In this document: in pieces, positions 25,317 through 34,958 of the stretch
Layout: each line of letters begins with the position of its first letter
Position numbering within the stretch: the first letter of the stretch is position 1
Assembly (NCBI GenBank): GCA_013285825.1
Contig: JABDGV010000005.1
Span: 50,727-114,726 of the forward strand
Reading direction: 5' to 3'
Origin: Bacteroidota bacterium
GTDB lineage: Bacteria > Chlamydiota > Chlamydiia > Chlamydiales > FEN-1388
Length of the DNA: 64,000 nt
Translations under genes and position numbers: made by a program
Notes under the pieces: model-generated
Seen by the model: only the letters and a program-made list of their open reading frames with translations
Database searches by the model: none
Told to the model about the DNA's origin: nothing

Positions 25317-27143
25317 TTATTTCTTAATCTCTTTCTGAAGATCGTGCAATCTTTTTGGAGCAGTATCCGGAACCGTGCATCCTTTTAAAAGAAGCTCTTG
25401 AACTAACTTCTCATATCCTTTGATGAATGCTGTGACTACGAGAGTGTTCACGGTAAATATCGAACTATTATATGGCGGGGATAACAGTGAAATAATAGTT
25501 GGAGGTAAGTTTAAGAAGTACTTTTGAGTGAACCTAATATCCTGACAAGAAATTGGGGCATTGATATCGAGATATCCCTTTATGACTAGGAGGATCAGCT
25601 CCTCTTCCCTCTTTATGATCTCCCGTCTTTTATTCATTGAAATGTCGAGCGCTTTTTGGCTGGTAAGTTCTCCAAACAGCAATGTGTTTAAGCGATCGAT
25701 GTACTCTATACTCTTTTTATTACCTTCAGTTGTATCCAATATTGCATCGGCAAGACGTAGGGCGTTTTCCATAACTATTTCTGTCTCTTTCTTGGTCTCC
25801 TCATTTTCCGAAGAGTAGGAGAGCAGTTTTTTTAATTCCACATCTGTTAAATTCTTAAACTTTGCCCCATCTTCGATTGCTTGATACGCTTTCTCGCATT
25901 GATCGTTCTCGAGAAAAAAATTGACTAATGGGGTTCCTAAGAAGGCATCAAATCTCTCTGTATTCATTACTGCTGTGGATGAAAATGTCCAGGCTGTTTT
26001 CAAGAGCATTTTTTTTGCACTCAGCGGCATTGTACATGCTTGAAATAGGCTTAAGCAGGCATCCAGTGGTGGGCAGATTTTAAAGAGTGAGTTCATGACG
26101 AAATGGGGGACTTCTGGGGCGTTTTGAAGATTCTTAGGGGTCAATATTTCTTTAAGGAACTCTTCATTAACATATTTTCGAGCAGCCTCGTCCTCGATGT
26201 TGCTCATTTTAACCATCTCTTGAATAAACTGTTCTTTATTCTTGAAGAAGAAATCAAGCATGGTATTGCCAATTTCCGGGCAGTCATTGAGATTCCATCT
26301 CTTCTCAAATTCTTTTAGAAAATCGTCATCTATGAGCTTTTCAAAAGCTGCATCGTCCTTATCGCGAAGGGCAATAAGGGCCTGGACATATTTATCTTCA
26401 GCAATTTCTTTGCTTAATGGTATGCCCAGTTTTTGGAGTTGCAGCCTCAATGAAATATCTTTGGCAGCTTTTTCATTCATACAGAGCTTTTCTAAACTTA
26501 TTAGATCGACTTTGGAATGGTTGGCGCCGGCTTTGATTGCCTCATAGGCTCTTTCAAGCAGATCCTGGTCGAGAAGAAATTGTACTAAAGGTTTCTGTAG
26601 ATATTCTTCAACGACTTCGATCTCTTCTCTTTGGATGGGGGCATCATTGAGGAGTTGGTATACAATGAGTTTGAGATCCTTTTGACATGCAAGTGTGATG
26701 AGGCGGTTTTGAGTGATAACGGCGAGAAACTGTCTGTTTGTTTTTGAAGCGATATTTTCTGCAACGGTTGTATAAAGATCCCGCATCTCCTTCAGCTCTT
26801 CAGATGTCTTTTGAGAGCTTGTGGGATTTTTTGAGATCTTCTTAAGCAATAGGCTGTTTATAATGTCGATTAATCGAAAAAGTGCCTTTTCCTCTTGAGC
26901 CTCTTTTAAGCTCTCTTGAGAAATTTCCGAAATTTTTATTCGCAATTGTTTTGAAATTTCTATGGCGTTGGATGGGAATTTCCATTCAAAAAATGACCTT
27001 CCAAGCGATCCTGCTTTGAAGTTTGTAAACTCAATATGGTTTTTATCTTTGTTGATAACAAGCGTGGGAATGTTAAATTCCTGTCGGCTGCTGATTTCTT
27101 TGTATTGTTCAATTAATAAAGTAATTTCTTGAATCTTGGTCAT
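25317..27143 (-). CDS. Large helical protein with degenerate ankyrin-like repeats (608 aa)
   Basis: I do not recognise a named family. The sequence is almost wholly helical. Two related segments, PLVQFLLDQDLLERAYEAIK (about 190) and PLVNFFLENDQCEKAYQAIE (about 400), each followed by AGA/DGA-type turns, look like weak ankyrin repeats, and the C-terminus (KGYEKLVQELLLKGCTVPD) is a clearer one. GGGAG before the ATG gives a good RBS. A 49-aa ORF just upstream is a paralogue of its C-terminus. Ankyrin-type proteins are common candidate effectors in amoeba-associated chlamydiae. No secretion signal is visible. Confidence 0.7.
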   Translation of the reverse strand: MTKIQEITLLIEQYKEISSRQEFNIPTLVINKDKNHIEFTNFKAGSLGRSFFEWKFPSNAIEISKQLRIKISEISQESLKEAQEEKALFRLIDIINSLLLKKISKNPTSSQKTSEELKEMRDLYTTVAENIASKTNRQFLAVITQNRLITLACQKDLKLIVYQLLNDAPIQREEIEVVEEYLQKPLVQFLLDQDLLERAYEAIKAGANHSKVDLISLEKLCMNEKAAKDISLRLQLQKLGIPLSKEIAEDKYVQALIALRDKDDAAFEKLIDDDFLKEFEKRWNLNDCPEIGNTMLDFFFKNKEQFIQEMVKMSNIEDEAARKYVNEEFLKEILTPKNLQNAPEVPHFVMNSLFKICPPLDACLSLFQACTMPLSAKKMLLKTAWTFSSTAVMNTERFDAFLGTPLVNFFLENDQCEKAYQAIEDGAKFKNLTDVELKKLLSYSSENEETKKETEIVMENALRLADAILDTTEGNKKSIEYIDRLNTLLFGELTSQKALDISMNKRREIIKREEELILLVIKGYLDINAPISCQDIRFTQKYFLNLPPTIISLLSPPYNSSIFTVNTLVVTAFIKGYEKLVQELLLKGCTVPDTAPKRLHDLQKEIKK

Positions 27144-27203
27144 AATAACTCCCGGTCATTTGGACACTTGAGGGAAGTTATTCCGATGTACTATTTTCCG
27201 ATA

Positions 27204-27353
27204 TCACTTTTTTCTGGCCGTTTTTTGAAGATCGAGCAATATTTGGAGCGCGTCCTGAGGAAGCTTGCAGCCCATGTAGAGAAGCTCTTTAGTTACCTCG
27301 AGATATCCTTTATTGTTTGATAAGTATAGGTAGCGTGTAGTTTTAAGAACCAT
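27204..27353 (-). pseudogene. 49-aa ORF, truncated paralogue of the C-terminus of the 608-aa protein
   Basis: An ATG at 27353 overlaps the adenine deaminase stop by one base (TAATG) and opens 49 codons. Its KGYLEVTKELLYMGCKLPQD and LLDLQKTARKK align with KGYEKLVQELLLKGCTVPD and LHDLQKEIKK at the end of the 608-aa protein, with spacing kept. It is either the stump of a duplicated ankyrin gene or a miniature single-repeat protein. It lies in the spacer between the deaminase and the 608-aa gene on the same strand. Confidence 0.7.
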
Positions 27354-29014
27354 TAAGAAAAGAGCTCGGTAAACGCAAAAGTTTTACCGTCAAAGAGCCC
27401 CTTATCGCTAAGTTTTAACTCAGGGATTACAAGTAGGGCCATGAATGAAAGAGTCATAAAAGGATCGTGAAGAGTTGTTCCCAGCTCTTTTGCAAGGATA
27501 AGCATCTCAGCGTACTTGTTTGCAGCCTCAAAGCAATCGATATTGGTCATAAGTCCTGCGACCGGAAGGGCTAAAACGTTCTGCTTGTTTCCATTCACAA
27601 CGGCAATGCCGCCCCTGTTTTCGATAAGCAGGTTGACCGCTTGAGCGATCTCTTCATCGCTGCAGCCAACGGCAATAATATTGTGCGAGTCGTGTGCAAC
27701 CGACGTTGCTATCGCCCCTGATTTAAGCTTAAAGTTTTGAATGAAGGCAACAGCAGGTGCTGTATCTTTGTATCGGTTAACGACTGTAAGCTTGAGGATA
27801 TCGCGATTTATACTTGGAACGCCCGATTTTACCTCAAAAAGCTCACTTTTAGTAATCAGCTGTCCATCGACGGCTTGAATGACACGCACCATTGATCCCG
27901 TTGCAGTAATTTTGAAATCGCTCGGCAGTTTTGCTGTGCAGTTGAACTGATTGGGAGTCTCTGCTTGAACAGATTCAATAAGCGACGTACCCTCTTTTGC
28001 AACAAGAGTGCCTCGTACATAGGTTTCAAGCAGTTTAAATTCAGTAAGGTTATTGACCACTATAAAATCTGCCGGATCGCCCTCTCTTAGAAGTCCTACA
28101 TCAAGTCCGTAGTGTTCAACAGGATGAAGGCAAGCTATTCGCAGGACATCCATGAGATCATAGCCATGATCTACAACAGATCTTCGAACTAAATCATTAA
28201 TATGCCCTTTCATTAGTTCATGGGGATGCTTATCATCGCTGCAAAACATCACGAGTTCAGGATATTGTTTGATGATAGGATGGAGGGCTTGATAGTTTTT
28301 TGCAGCCGAGCCTTCACGAATAATAATCTTCATTCCAAAGCTAATTTTGGAGAGAGCCTCTTCAAGAGTATAGCATTCGTGATCGGTTGTGATCCCATGA
28401 TCAATATAGGTTCTGGCATCGCTTCCCATGAGGCCTGGCGCATGGCCATCGACTGGCTTGTTGCGTATATGGGCAACGGTCAGTTTGGCGAGTACTTCAG
28501 GATCGCTCTGGAGTACGCCTGGGTAGTTCATCATCTCGCTTAAGTATTTCAAACCATCTTTGTCCAAAAGCTCTGCAATATCTTCAGCTGAAATTGAGGC
28601 GCCCGCCGTTTCAAAAGCTGTGGCTGGGACACAAGAAGAGGCTCCAAAAAAGAAATGGAAGGGCACTTTTTTGCCATTTTCAATCATGTACCTTATACCT
28701 TTCATGCCCAAAACGTTGGCAATTTCATGGGGATCGGAGACCGTAGCGACAGTTCCGTGCACTGTTGCAAGTCGCGCAAACTCGGAAGGAATCAGCATCG
28801 AGCTTTCGATATGGACATGAGCGTCGATAAAGCCGGGAAGGATATAGTCTTGCGACTTCGGTTTTTTGTCTTGAATAATGCGACTGATTAGGCCGTTTTT
28901 TACTTCAACAGTTCCTGGGAAGGTGGTTCTGGAATGGATGTCAACAATAGTGCCTGAGCGTGAAAATGAGCTCATTAGAGTACTTAAAGAAATATGTGCC
29001 TTATACCCTATCAC
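27353..29014 (-). CDS. ade: Adenine deaminase
   Basis: Deaminates adenine to hypoxanthine for purine salvage. The amidohydrolase-type metal motif FIDAHVHIESSM (about 60-71) and the family segments VSDPHEIANVLG, SSCVPATAFET, GHAPGLMG, IIREGSAAKN, CSDDKHP, VAHDSHNIIAVG and VAGLMT match bacterial adenine deaminase throughout. 553 aa; E. coli Ade is 588. The frame can start at GTG 29014, overlapping the kinase stop, or ATG 28975 (MSSFSRSGTI); neither has a strong RBS, and coupling favours the first. Its operon partners are host-interaction-like, an odd neighbourhood. Confidence 0.9.
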   Translation of the reverse strand: MIGYKAHISLSTLMSSFSRSGTIVDIHSRTTFPGTVEVKNGLISRIIQDKKPKSQDYILPGFIDAHVHIESSMLIPSEFARLATVHGTVATVSDPHEIANVLGMKGIRYMIENGKKVPFHFFFGASSCVPATAFETAGASISAEDIAELLDKDGLKYLSEMMNYPGVLQSDPEVLAKLTVAHIRNKPVDGHAPGLMGSDARTYIDHGITTDHECYTLEEALSKISFGMKIIIREGSAAKNYQALHPIIKQYPELVMFCSDDKHPHELMKGHINDLVRRSVVDHGYDLMDVLRIACLHPVEHYGLDVGLLREGDPADFIVVNNLTEFKLLETYVRGTLVAKEGTSLIESVQAETPNQFNCTAKLPSDFKITATGSMVRVIQAVDGQLITKSELFEVKSGVPSINRDILKLTVVNRYKDTAPAVAFIQNFKLKSGAIATSVAHDSHNIIAVGCSDEEIAQAVNLLIENRGGIAVVNGNKQNVLALPVAGLMTNIDCFEAANKYAEMLILAKELGTTLHDPFMTLSFMALLVIPELKLSDKGLFDGKTFAFTELFS

Positions 29015-29853
29015 ATTTTGGATTTGTGTCTTCTAAATTCGTCTATTGCTTTTAAGAAGAGATCTGCAATTTTATCAGGGGTGAAGTCCTTATGGGCAAA
29101 GTACTCCTGGAGATATTCTGTAACTTTGGTTGAGTAGCCTAATTGGGAAATGGCCACTAATTTATCGCTCATTGTATTTACGTAATCAACATCGGGGAAA
29201 AGAATCCTGTCAATTATTTTGCTCAAAGAGAGCTCATCTAAAGACCATGAGCTTTTTAAGCTCTTGTGGAACTTGATTTCTTTTTTCGAAATTTTTGCGA
29301 CACCAAAATCGATAAGATCATACCGATTTTTCATCTTGTCATAAGCGATGTTGGAAAGCTTAATATCATTATGCTTAATGCCCAGTTTCTTCAGCCGTGA
29401 AACTCCGCGACTGATCTGATAAATTGCATCGAGTTTTTGTTCATGAGTCAGGGAAGAGATGCATTCCTTCAAATTGCAATCGTACTTGTGCATGACAAGC
29501 AATTTCGTAGTTTGGTCAGAAAAAAGAGCTTTTGGGCGCATGAGTAGGCCTGGGGCATTTTTAGGCCATAAAAAGGAATAGGCGTAATCTTTTTCGCAGC
29601 TGTTTCCCCTTTTGACTGCTTTCGTTTTTCCTGTACCGTTTGGCTTTAGGGAGTATACTGTTCCTTGTCCGCCCGACCCGATTAGTTCACTTAGATTGTA
29701 TGCAGTTGTATAGCTAGATAATAGGCCATTAACTCGTTTGGTTTTTACACGGGTAATGACACCCGATTTTTCATCCCGATGCCATGTAGGGGACGGGAAG
29801 TCTGTTTTTGGATAGATTGAAGACGAACTGTAGGGGTTTAATGGCGCTGACAT
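29011..29853 (-). CDS. Eukaryotic-like Ser/Thr protein kinase
   Basis: A 280-aa kinase-fold protein. The glycine loop GSGGQGTVY (59-67), a candidate ATP-anchoring lysine (K81 in KAVKRG), the catalytic loop HNDIKLSN (D163, N168) and DFGVA (182-186) are intact, so it looks catalytically competent. No membrane segment, PASTA or other sensory domain is present, unlike Pkn-type housekeeping kinases; it could be a secreted effector, an inference. It lies 6 bases downstream of a lipoprotein gene and its stop overlaps the ade start. A paralogue is at 41356-42228. Confidence 0.88.
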   Translation of the reverse strand: MSAPLNPYSSSSIYPKTDFPSPTWHRDEKSGVITRVKTKRVNGLLSSYTTAYNLSELIGSGGQGTVYSLKPNGTGKTKAVKRGNSCEKDYAYSFLWPKNAPGLLMRPKALFSDQTTKLLVMHKYDCNLKECISSLTHEQKLDAIYQISRGVSRLKKLGIKHNDIKLSNIAYDKMKNRYDLIDFGVAKISKKEIKFHKSLKSSWSLDELSLSKIIDRILFPDVDYVNTMSDKLVAISQLGYSTKVTEYLQEYFAHKDFTPDKIADLFLKAIDEFRRHKSKM

Positions 29854-29859
29854 TGGCTT

Positions 29860-30312
29860 TTAAGTCCTCAAAATTGATGCAGCTTTTATAATGGACTTGA
29901 AAGCTAAGAGAGCAGCTGTCTCGGTATCTTCCTTATCGATCAAAATTTCAGCTTGGGTAAGCTTAGCGTTTATTCGTTCAGGATTGAGGTTAAATTGCGA
30001 GCTTGAGGTTGCGTCAATACCCATCATAACTAAACCGCCAGGAAGTACATAGGTGAGTACAAGCGGACTGAGCGACCTAGTAATAGCTATCGTCTTTGTC
30101 TCATGGCCAACCCTTCTGATTTCAACCGTATAAGGTGATGATCGAGCAAGGGATAGTTTTTGAGTTGTTGCAATTTTTGATCCATCATCATTGCTGACGA
30201 TAACGAGAGTATCTTGGGGAAGATGGTCAAGATGAATTGTTTGGTGGCTGCCATTGATCATTTTGGCACAAGAAGTACAGATAAACAAAATCGGAATTAA
30301 TAACTTTTTCAT
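29860..30312 (-). CDS. Small lipoprotein, PEGA-like
   Basis: A 150-aa lipoprotein (MKKLLIPILFICTSC, lipobox FICTSC, C15). After it comes a short beta-rich region (SHQTIHLDHLPQDTLVIVSNDD... and SSPYTVEIRRVGHETKTIAI) with the look of a PEGA-type repeat, then a hydrophobic stretch LSPLVLTYVLPGGLVMMG (about 80-97) and a helical end. Such proteins are often surface- or periplasm-anchored. It is placed 21 bases after the F-box/LRR gene and 6 before the kinase gene. No specific function is known. Confidence 0.7.
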   Translation of the reverse strand: MKKLLIPILFICTSCAKMINGSHQTIHLDHLPQDTLVIVSNDDGSKIATTQKLSLARSSPYTVEIRRVGHETKTIAITRSLSPLVLTYVLPGGLVMMGIDATSSSQFNLNPERINAKLTQAEILIDKEDTETAALLAFKSIIKAASILRT

Positions 30313-30333
30313 TAAAATACACTATTTATATAG

Positions 30334-31545
30334 TTATATTTTTAATGATTTCATTAAATAAGTCAAGGAATTAGTTGATTTCTTTTCGGAATTAATATCA
30401 ACGTACTTAAAAAGGGGAGTTGATTTACTGTCAATCAAGAGCTTATGGCCATTCTTCTTAGCTGATTTTTCGACTTTAGAGCGAAATTCAGAGGGAAGCC
30501 GGGTATTGGGGAGTTTGAGGTATTCAAGGTTTTTGAATTTATATAGGGGAGATGTGGTCTGTTCATAAAGCGAAATAGTTCCATCGATCCAAAGAGTCGT
30601 AAGATTTGGGAATATCCGATTAATAGACAAAAGTTCCGAGCTGGAGATGTTGCCATTAGTATAAAGGGAGATGACAGAGGGAAAATGGACTGTTTTATCG
30701 ACCTCTGTCCAGTGCAGATTTCTGCAATCTTTAAGGGAGAGGGTTTCTATAGAATTCTTTGTGAAAATAGCCTCTAAATCTTTAGCTCCCAGCCAGGGAG
30801 CTCCATGAATTTCAAGCGATTTAAATGCTAATTTTTTCAGTATGTTTTTACCTGGATTGCAATTCCATCCCAGAATTTTGACATTTTCAAGTTTTGGAGA
30901 GAGCGAGATGAGGTCTGACAACCAAATATTAGCGTCTGGATAGGATAAGAGGCTGTGGTGGATTTTAAGCGTTTTTAAATTTTTAAGTTGGTTGAGGTTG
31001 AGTGGTGGGAGTGTTTTTGTCTTATCAATTCTCTCAAATTCAAGATGGGTGATTGTGCGTGGAAGAGTGGAAAAGAGAGAAAGGTTAGAGCCTTTGAGAA
31101 GGAATTTTTCTTGGCCTTTGAGGCTAAAGTTGGTGAGGTTTGAGAGTTCAAGGGGGGCCCAGCTTTCGATAGAGGAAGTTTTTTGCACGTTTGTGAGGGA
31201 GAGCCTTTGGATATTTTGATGTGAGTAAATAACCTCTAAAAGAGTGGGAGTAGGCTCTACCCTATCCAAAGAGATCTCTTTAATTAAATGTAAAAATGCA
31301 CGGAATGTTTTTACGTATGTTTCACCGGAGTTGTTGTAGAGCAGCGCTGCCACTTCAAGAAACTTTCTTCCCTCTGTAAAAGGCAGATAGCTTGCAACAG
31401 TTGTCAGAAGCTCAGGCTGATATAGGTCATGGAAAGTAAGACGTTTAGTGACTGGTTTATTTTCTACTATTTCTTCAGAGATGGGAATTTCTTCTACTTG
31501 ATTTAACTTTTTGGAAAGGATCGCTTTGATGGTCATGCTGCACAC
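30334..31545 (-). CDS. F-box-like / leucine-rich-repeat protein, GTG start
   Basis: A 403-aa protein. Around residues 37-75 the sequence LYQPELLTTVASYLPFTEGRKF resembles an F-box helix set (L..ELL..I.SYLP), and residues about 100-380 carry irregular leucine-rich repeats of the LxxLxLxxN type (LSNLTNFSLKG, LKNLKTLKIHH, LENVKILGWN, FKNLEYLKLPN). F-box/LRR proteins recruit substrates to eukaryotic SCF ubiquitin ligases and are candidate effectors in amoebal symbionts. The GTG at 31545 has GAGGG 6 nt upstream; an ATG three codons later has poorer spacing. It is the first gene of the minus-strand accessory operon. Confidence 0.75.
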   Translation of the reverse strand: MCSMTIKAILSKKLNQVEEIPISEEIVENKPVTKRLTFHDLYQPELLTTVASYLPFTEGRKFLEVAALLYNNSGETYVKTFRAFLHLIKEISLDRVEPTPTLLEVIYSHQNIQRLSLTNVQKTSSIESWAPLELSNLTNFSLKGQEKFLLKGSNLSLFSTLPRTITHLEFERIDKTKTLPPLNLNQLKNLKTLKIHHSLLSYPDANIWLSDLISLSPKLENVKILGWNCNPGKNILKKLAFKSLEIHGAPWLGAKDLEAIFTKNSIETLSLKDCRNLHWTEVDKTVHFPSVISLYTNGNISSSELLSINRIFPNLTTLWIDGTISLYEQTTSPLYKFKNLEYLKLPNTRLPSEFRSKVEKSAKKNGHKLLIDSKSTPLFKYVDINSEKKSTNSLTYLMKSLKI

Positions 31546-31706
31546 TCATGTCCCTCAATTCCGACAATAGCTCCAATTGAATAAATCTATGCAAGAAGAA
31601 TTTTTAGAGCTGTGAAGGGCGTCCCAGGAAGATTTTTTTGTAAAAGGCACAGCTGTTCCTAAAATATTTTTTACAATACAAGGAGAGTATTGAGATCGAG
31701 GATATC

Positions 31707-34421
31707 ATGACTTTCAAGGATCCCTTCCAGGACTTCATCTATTCTTATCCGCATCCTCTCGATCCACTCTTTCATCCCAACGCTGTAGCTGTTATCGGAG
31801 CCAAAGATGACGTGGGATCTGTTGGCCGAACCCTTGTCCAAAACCTTATCACAGGGGGAATGAGGTCTAAGGTCTATCCGATCAACCCTAAGCGAAAAAC
31901 AGTGCTAGGGCTTGATTGTTATCCAAATCTAAAATCTCTTCCAGAACGAGTCGATCTTGTTCTGATTGTCACTCCAGCCCCAACTGTTCCTGGGATTATC
32001 AAAGAGTGTGTTGATGCTGGCGTTAAGACAGCGATCGTTATTTCTGCTGGGTTTAAGGAGCTGGGCAGCGAGGGGCTTAAATTGGAGCAGCAAGTATTGC
32101 AAGAGGCAGCTCGCGGCTCTCTTAGAATTATCGGGCCAAACTGCTTGGGCCTTATGAATCCGCACTTTGGCCTTAATGCCTCCTTCGCACGGGGAATTGC
32201 GCTTCCAGGCTCCATCGGATTTATTAGTCAATCGGGTGCGATGTGCACAGCGGTACTTGATTGGAGCTTCGAAGAACGTATCGGCTTTTCAGCTTTTGTC
32301 TCGATTGGTTCTATGGCCGATATCGACTGGGGCGATCTTATTTCCTACCTTGGAAAAGATCCTGAGACGAAGAGTATCTTGATGTACATGGAGACCATCG
32401 GAAATCCTCGATCGTTTCTCTCCGCTGCTCGTCAAGTTGCTCTCGACAAACCTATCATTGTTATCAAAGCGGGAAGAACTCAGGAGGCGGCAACAGCCGC
32501 AGCATCTCACACAGGATCTTTGGCAGGAAGCGATGCCGTTTTTGACGCAGCCCTTGAACGGGTAGGGGTTCTTCGAGTGGATACCATCAGCGAACTCTTT
32601 GATATGGCAGAAGTACTGGGCAGACAGCCTCGTCCTATGGGACCCAACCTCGCCATCATTACCAACGCTGGAGGTCCCTCAGTCCTTGCTACCGATGCAA
32701 CGATTGCCTCTGGGGCAAAAATTGCCAAACTTTCGTCTACAACTCTTGATCAACTCAATGCCTTTTTACCTAGTGCGTGGAGCCACTCAAACCCAGTCGA
32801 TATTTTGGGGGATGCAGGCGCTGATCGCTATGATAAGGCTTTGGAGATCGTTGCAACCGACCCTCAAGTCGATGGGGTCTTAATCGTTCTTTCTCCTCAA
32901 GATATGACCGATGCCATAGGAACTGCCGACTGCCTTCGCCGCTTTGGCCACCTGAAAAATAAACCGCTCCTTGCCAGCTGGATGGGCGGAACCTTTGTCA
33001 AAAAGGGGATCGAGATTCTCAACCAGGCGCATATTCCGACCTTTGGATATCCCGATGCAGCAGCCCACACCTTTGGCCTTATGTGGAACTACTCCGACCG
33101 ACTCCGAAAGATCTACGAAACCCCTATGATTGACGTTGTGGGCATGCAGCTGAAAGCGACCAAAGAGCGGATTTTTAAAGCGCATGAACTCTTAAAGCCA
33201 GCTCTCAAAGAGGAAAGAGTGCTTTTAACCGAATATGAATCAAAAGCGCTTCTTGATCTTTATGGGATTCCGACCGTTCCAACGGAACTTGCGCACTCTC
33301 CGGAAGAAGCTTCAAAGGTCGCTGAGGAGATGGGTTTTCCTGTTGTTGTTAAGCTCCATTCGGACATAATTACGCATAAGAGTGATGTCGGCGGCGTTCG
33401 ATTGAACCTAAAGTCTGGCGCTGAGGTGTCCCAAGCCTATAAGGAAATTCAGGAAAAGGTGATTCCAAAATATGGTGAAAAGGCATTTTTGGGTGTTTCT
33501 GTTCAAAAGATGATTACCGAAAAGGGTATTGAGCTGATCATGGGTTCGTCGACAGATCCTCAATTTGGCCCCGTGATTTTGTTTGGTGCTGGCGGCGTTT
33601 ATGTCGAAATCTTCCAAGACCGTGTTCTAGCCCTTCCACCGCTGAATACAACTCTTGCTCAAAACGCCATTGAAAAAACAAAAATTTCAAAAGCTCTCAA
33701 TGGTTTCCGCGGCATCAAACCTATCCTCAAAGGGTCAGTTGAGGAGGCGCTTGCACGCTTTTCTCATATGGTTACCGAGATTCGAGAGATTGCCGAGTGC
33801 GATATGAACCCCCTGCTTGCAACACCGAATGGTGTGATTGCGCTCGATGCGCGTATTGTCCTTCATAAGCCGAATGAAGCTATTCCACCCATTGCGATGC
33901 GCCCCTATCCTATCGAGTATGTTTTTGATCGGACGCTGAAAGATGGAAGAGCAATCCTTATCCGTCCTATCCGCCCTGAAGATGAACCTGAGATAGTGCA
34001 GTTTCATAAGGAGCTTTCTGAGCATAGTATCCGGCAAAGATACTTTGAGTTCGTATCTCTCGATCAACGAGCGGCTCATGAAAGGCTTCTTCGTATTTGT
34101 GCGACCGATTTCGATAATGAAATTGCCCTTTGTGCAGAAGTAGATCAAGGCGCAATTGCAGGCGTTATCCGCATGACCAAAATTCCTGGGACAAAGAAGT
34201 GCGACTTGAAGCTCATCATACGCGATGATTTTCAGAGGTCAGGCATTGGCCGCGTTTTAATTGAAACCTGCCTAGAAGTTGCTAAAGCGGAAAAACTCGA
34301 GTCCATTCACGCGACCCTTCTCAACGAAAATAGCGGTATGATAGCTCTTGCCAAGAGTTTTGGTTTTGAAATTAAGCCAGCTAATGAGCCTTTCATAACA
34401 ATCTCAAAAGCACTTTTGTAG
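31707..34421 (+). CDS. ADP-forming acyl-CoA synthetase fused to GNAT acetyltransferase
   Basis: A 904-aa multidomain protein: CoA-binding domain (about 20-130, [17 protein letters not shown]), succinyl-CoA-synthetase-like domains (150-460; [36 protein letters not shown] with a phospho-His candidate), an ATP-grasp domain (about 495-715; [29 protein letters not shown]) and a C-terminal GNAT domain (about 735-900; [17 protein letters not shown]). Such fusions make acetyl-CoA from acetate with ADP/ATP exchange and/or act as protein lysine acetyltransferases (Pat-like). The leader contains AGGAGAG about 25 nt upstream but the immediate RBS is weak. The gene is transcribed alone. Confidence 0.92.
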   Translation: MTFKDPFQDFIYSYPHPLDPLFHPNAVAVIGAKDDVGSVGRTLVQNLITGGMRSKVYPINPKRKTVLGLDCYPNLKSLPERVDLVLIVTPAPTVPGIIKECVDAGVKTAIVISAGFKELGSEGLKLEQQVLQEAARGSLRIIGPNCLGLMNPHFGLNASFARGIALPGSIGFISQSGAMCTAVLDWSFEERIGFSAFVSIGSMADIDWGDLISYLGKDPETKSILMYMETIGNPRSFLSAARQVALDKPIIVIKAGRTQEAATAAASHTGSLAGSDAVFDAALERVGVLRVDTISELFDMAEVLGRQPRPMGPNLAIITNAGGPSVLATDATIASGAKIAKLSSTTLDQLNAFLPSAWSHSNPVDILGDAGADRYDKALEIVATDPQVDGVLIVLSPQDMTDAIGTADCLRRFGHLKNKPLLASWMGGTFVKKGIEILNQAHIPTFGYPDAAAHTFGLMWNYSDRLRKIYETPMIDVVGMQLKATKERIFKAHELLKPALKEERVLLTEYESKALLDLYGIPTVPTELAHSPEEASKVAEEMGFPVVVKLHSDIITHKSDVGGVRLNLKSGAEVSQAYKEIQEKVIPKYGEKAFLGVSVQKMITEKGIELIMGSSTDPQFGPVILFGAGGVYVEIFQDRVLALPPLNTTLAQNAIEKTKISKALNGFRGIKPILKGSVEEALARFSHMVTEIREIAECDMNPLLATPNGVIALDARIVLHKPNEAIPPIAMRPYPIEYVFDRTLKDGRAILIRPIRPEDEPEIVQFHKELSEHSIRQRYFEFVSLDQRAAHERLLRICATDFDNEIALCAEVDQGAIAGVIRMTKIPGTKKCDLKLIIRDDFQRSGIGRVLIETCLEVAKAEKLESIHATLLNENSGMIALAKSFGFEIKPANEPFITISKALL

Positions 34422-34469
34422 ATTATTTGTTTTTTTTGTTATTCTTATTCGTAATGATTCTTAATTAAT

Positions 34470-34499
34470 TTGACTTTATCATATAATTATATGTATAAT
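34470..34499 (+). promoter_or_regulatory. Promoter of the 127-aa hypothetical gene
   Basis: TTGACT at 34470-34475 and TATAAT at 34494-34499 with an 18-bp spacer, ending 33 bases before the ATG at 34533. It is the best-matching sigma70/66-type promoter seen in the window. Confidence 0.6.
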
Positions 34500-34532
34500 G
34501 ATTTTAATTAAAAAAATTTAATCAAGGTATTT

Positions 34533-34916
34533 ATGCAAGTTATACCAGGATCTAAAGTAGTTCAAGCTGAAGATGTAGAGAAATTAATAATTAGCTATGA
34601 GCGCAATATTAAGGGAAACCGCCACCAATCTTCCATAAGCGAATATGCATGCACTATCATTCTCAAGGATGGAAGAAAGATAACTAAAATCCAATTATCA
34701 AGTTTTGATACTTGTCGACTATTTAAAGATATCAGTGATAGAAATATATTCTGTAGCGAAGAATCTTATGTTCTAAGGCTTAAAGAGGATCTTAAACACA
34801 TCTACGAAATGAATCCTTCTTCAATTAAATCAAGAATATCTGGAGATATTCTTACGACGATCTTCAATGCTCCAACATGTAACAACAAACCGGCCGAGAA
34901 ATGCATAGTATCCTAA
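34533..34916 (+). CDS. Hypothetical protein (127 aa)
   Basis: I do not recognise this protein. It is soluble and mixed in charge, with a beta-rich N-terminal half (QVIPGSKVVQAEDVEKLII, YACTIILKDGRKI) and a Cys-containing C-terminus (CNNKPAEKCIVS). A consensus-like promoter and an AAGG RBS precede it. It is transcribed alone and ends 42 bases before the convergent transporter gene. Its AT-rich surroundings suggest lineage-specific DNA. Confidence 0.6.
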   Translation: MQVIPGSKVVQAEDVEKLIISYERNIKGNRHQSSISEYACTIILKDGRKITKIQLSSFDTCRLFKDISDRNIFCSEESYVLRLKEDLKHIYEMNPSSIKSRISGDILTTIFNAPTCNNKPAEKCIVS

Positions 34917-34958
34917 AGATCATCAATTCGTAACCTTGTGCTCTTATTGACAACCTCC

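Noticed and set aside
33735..34148. A 137-codon minus-strand frame within the acyl-CoA synthetase/GNAT gene
   Set aside because: No RBS, no family resemblance, and the plus-strand frame is continuous through recognisable domains.
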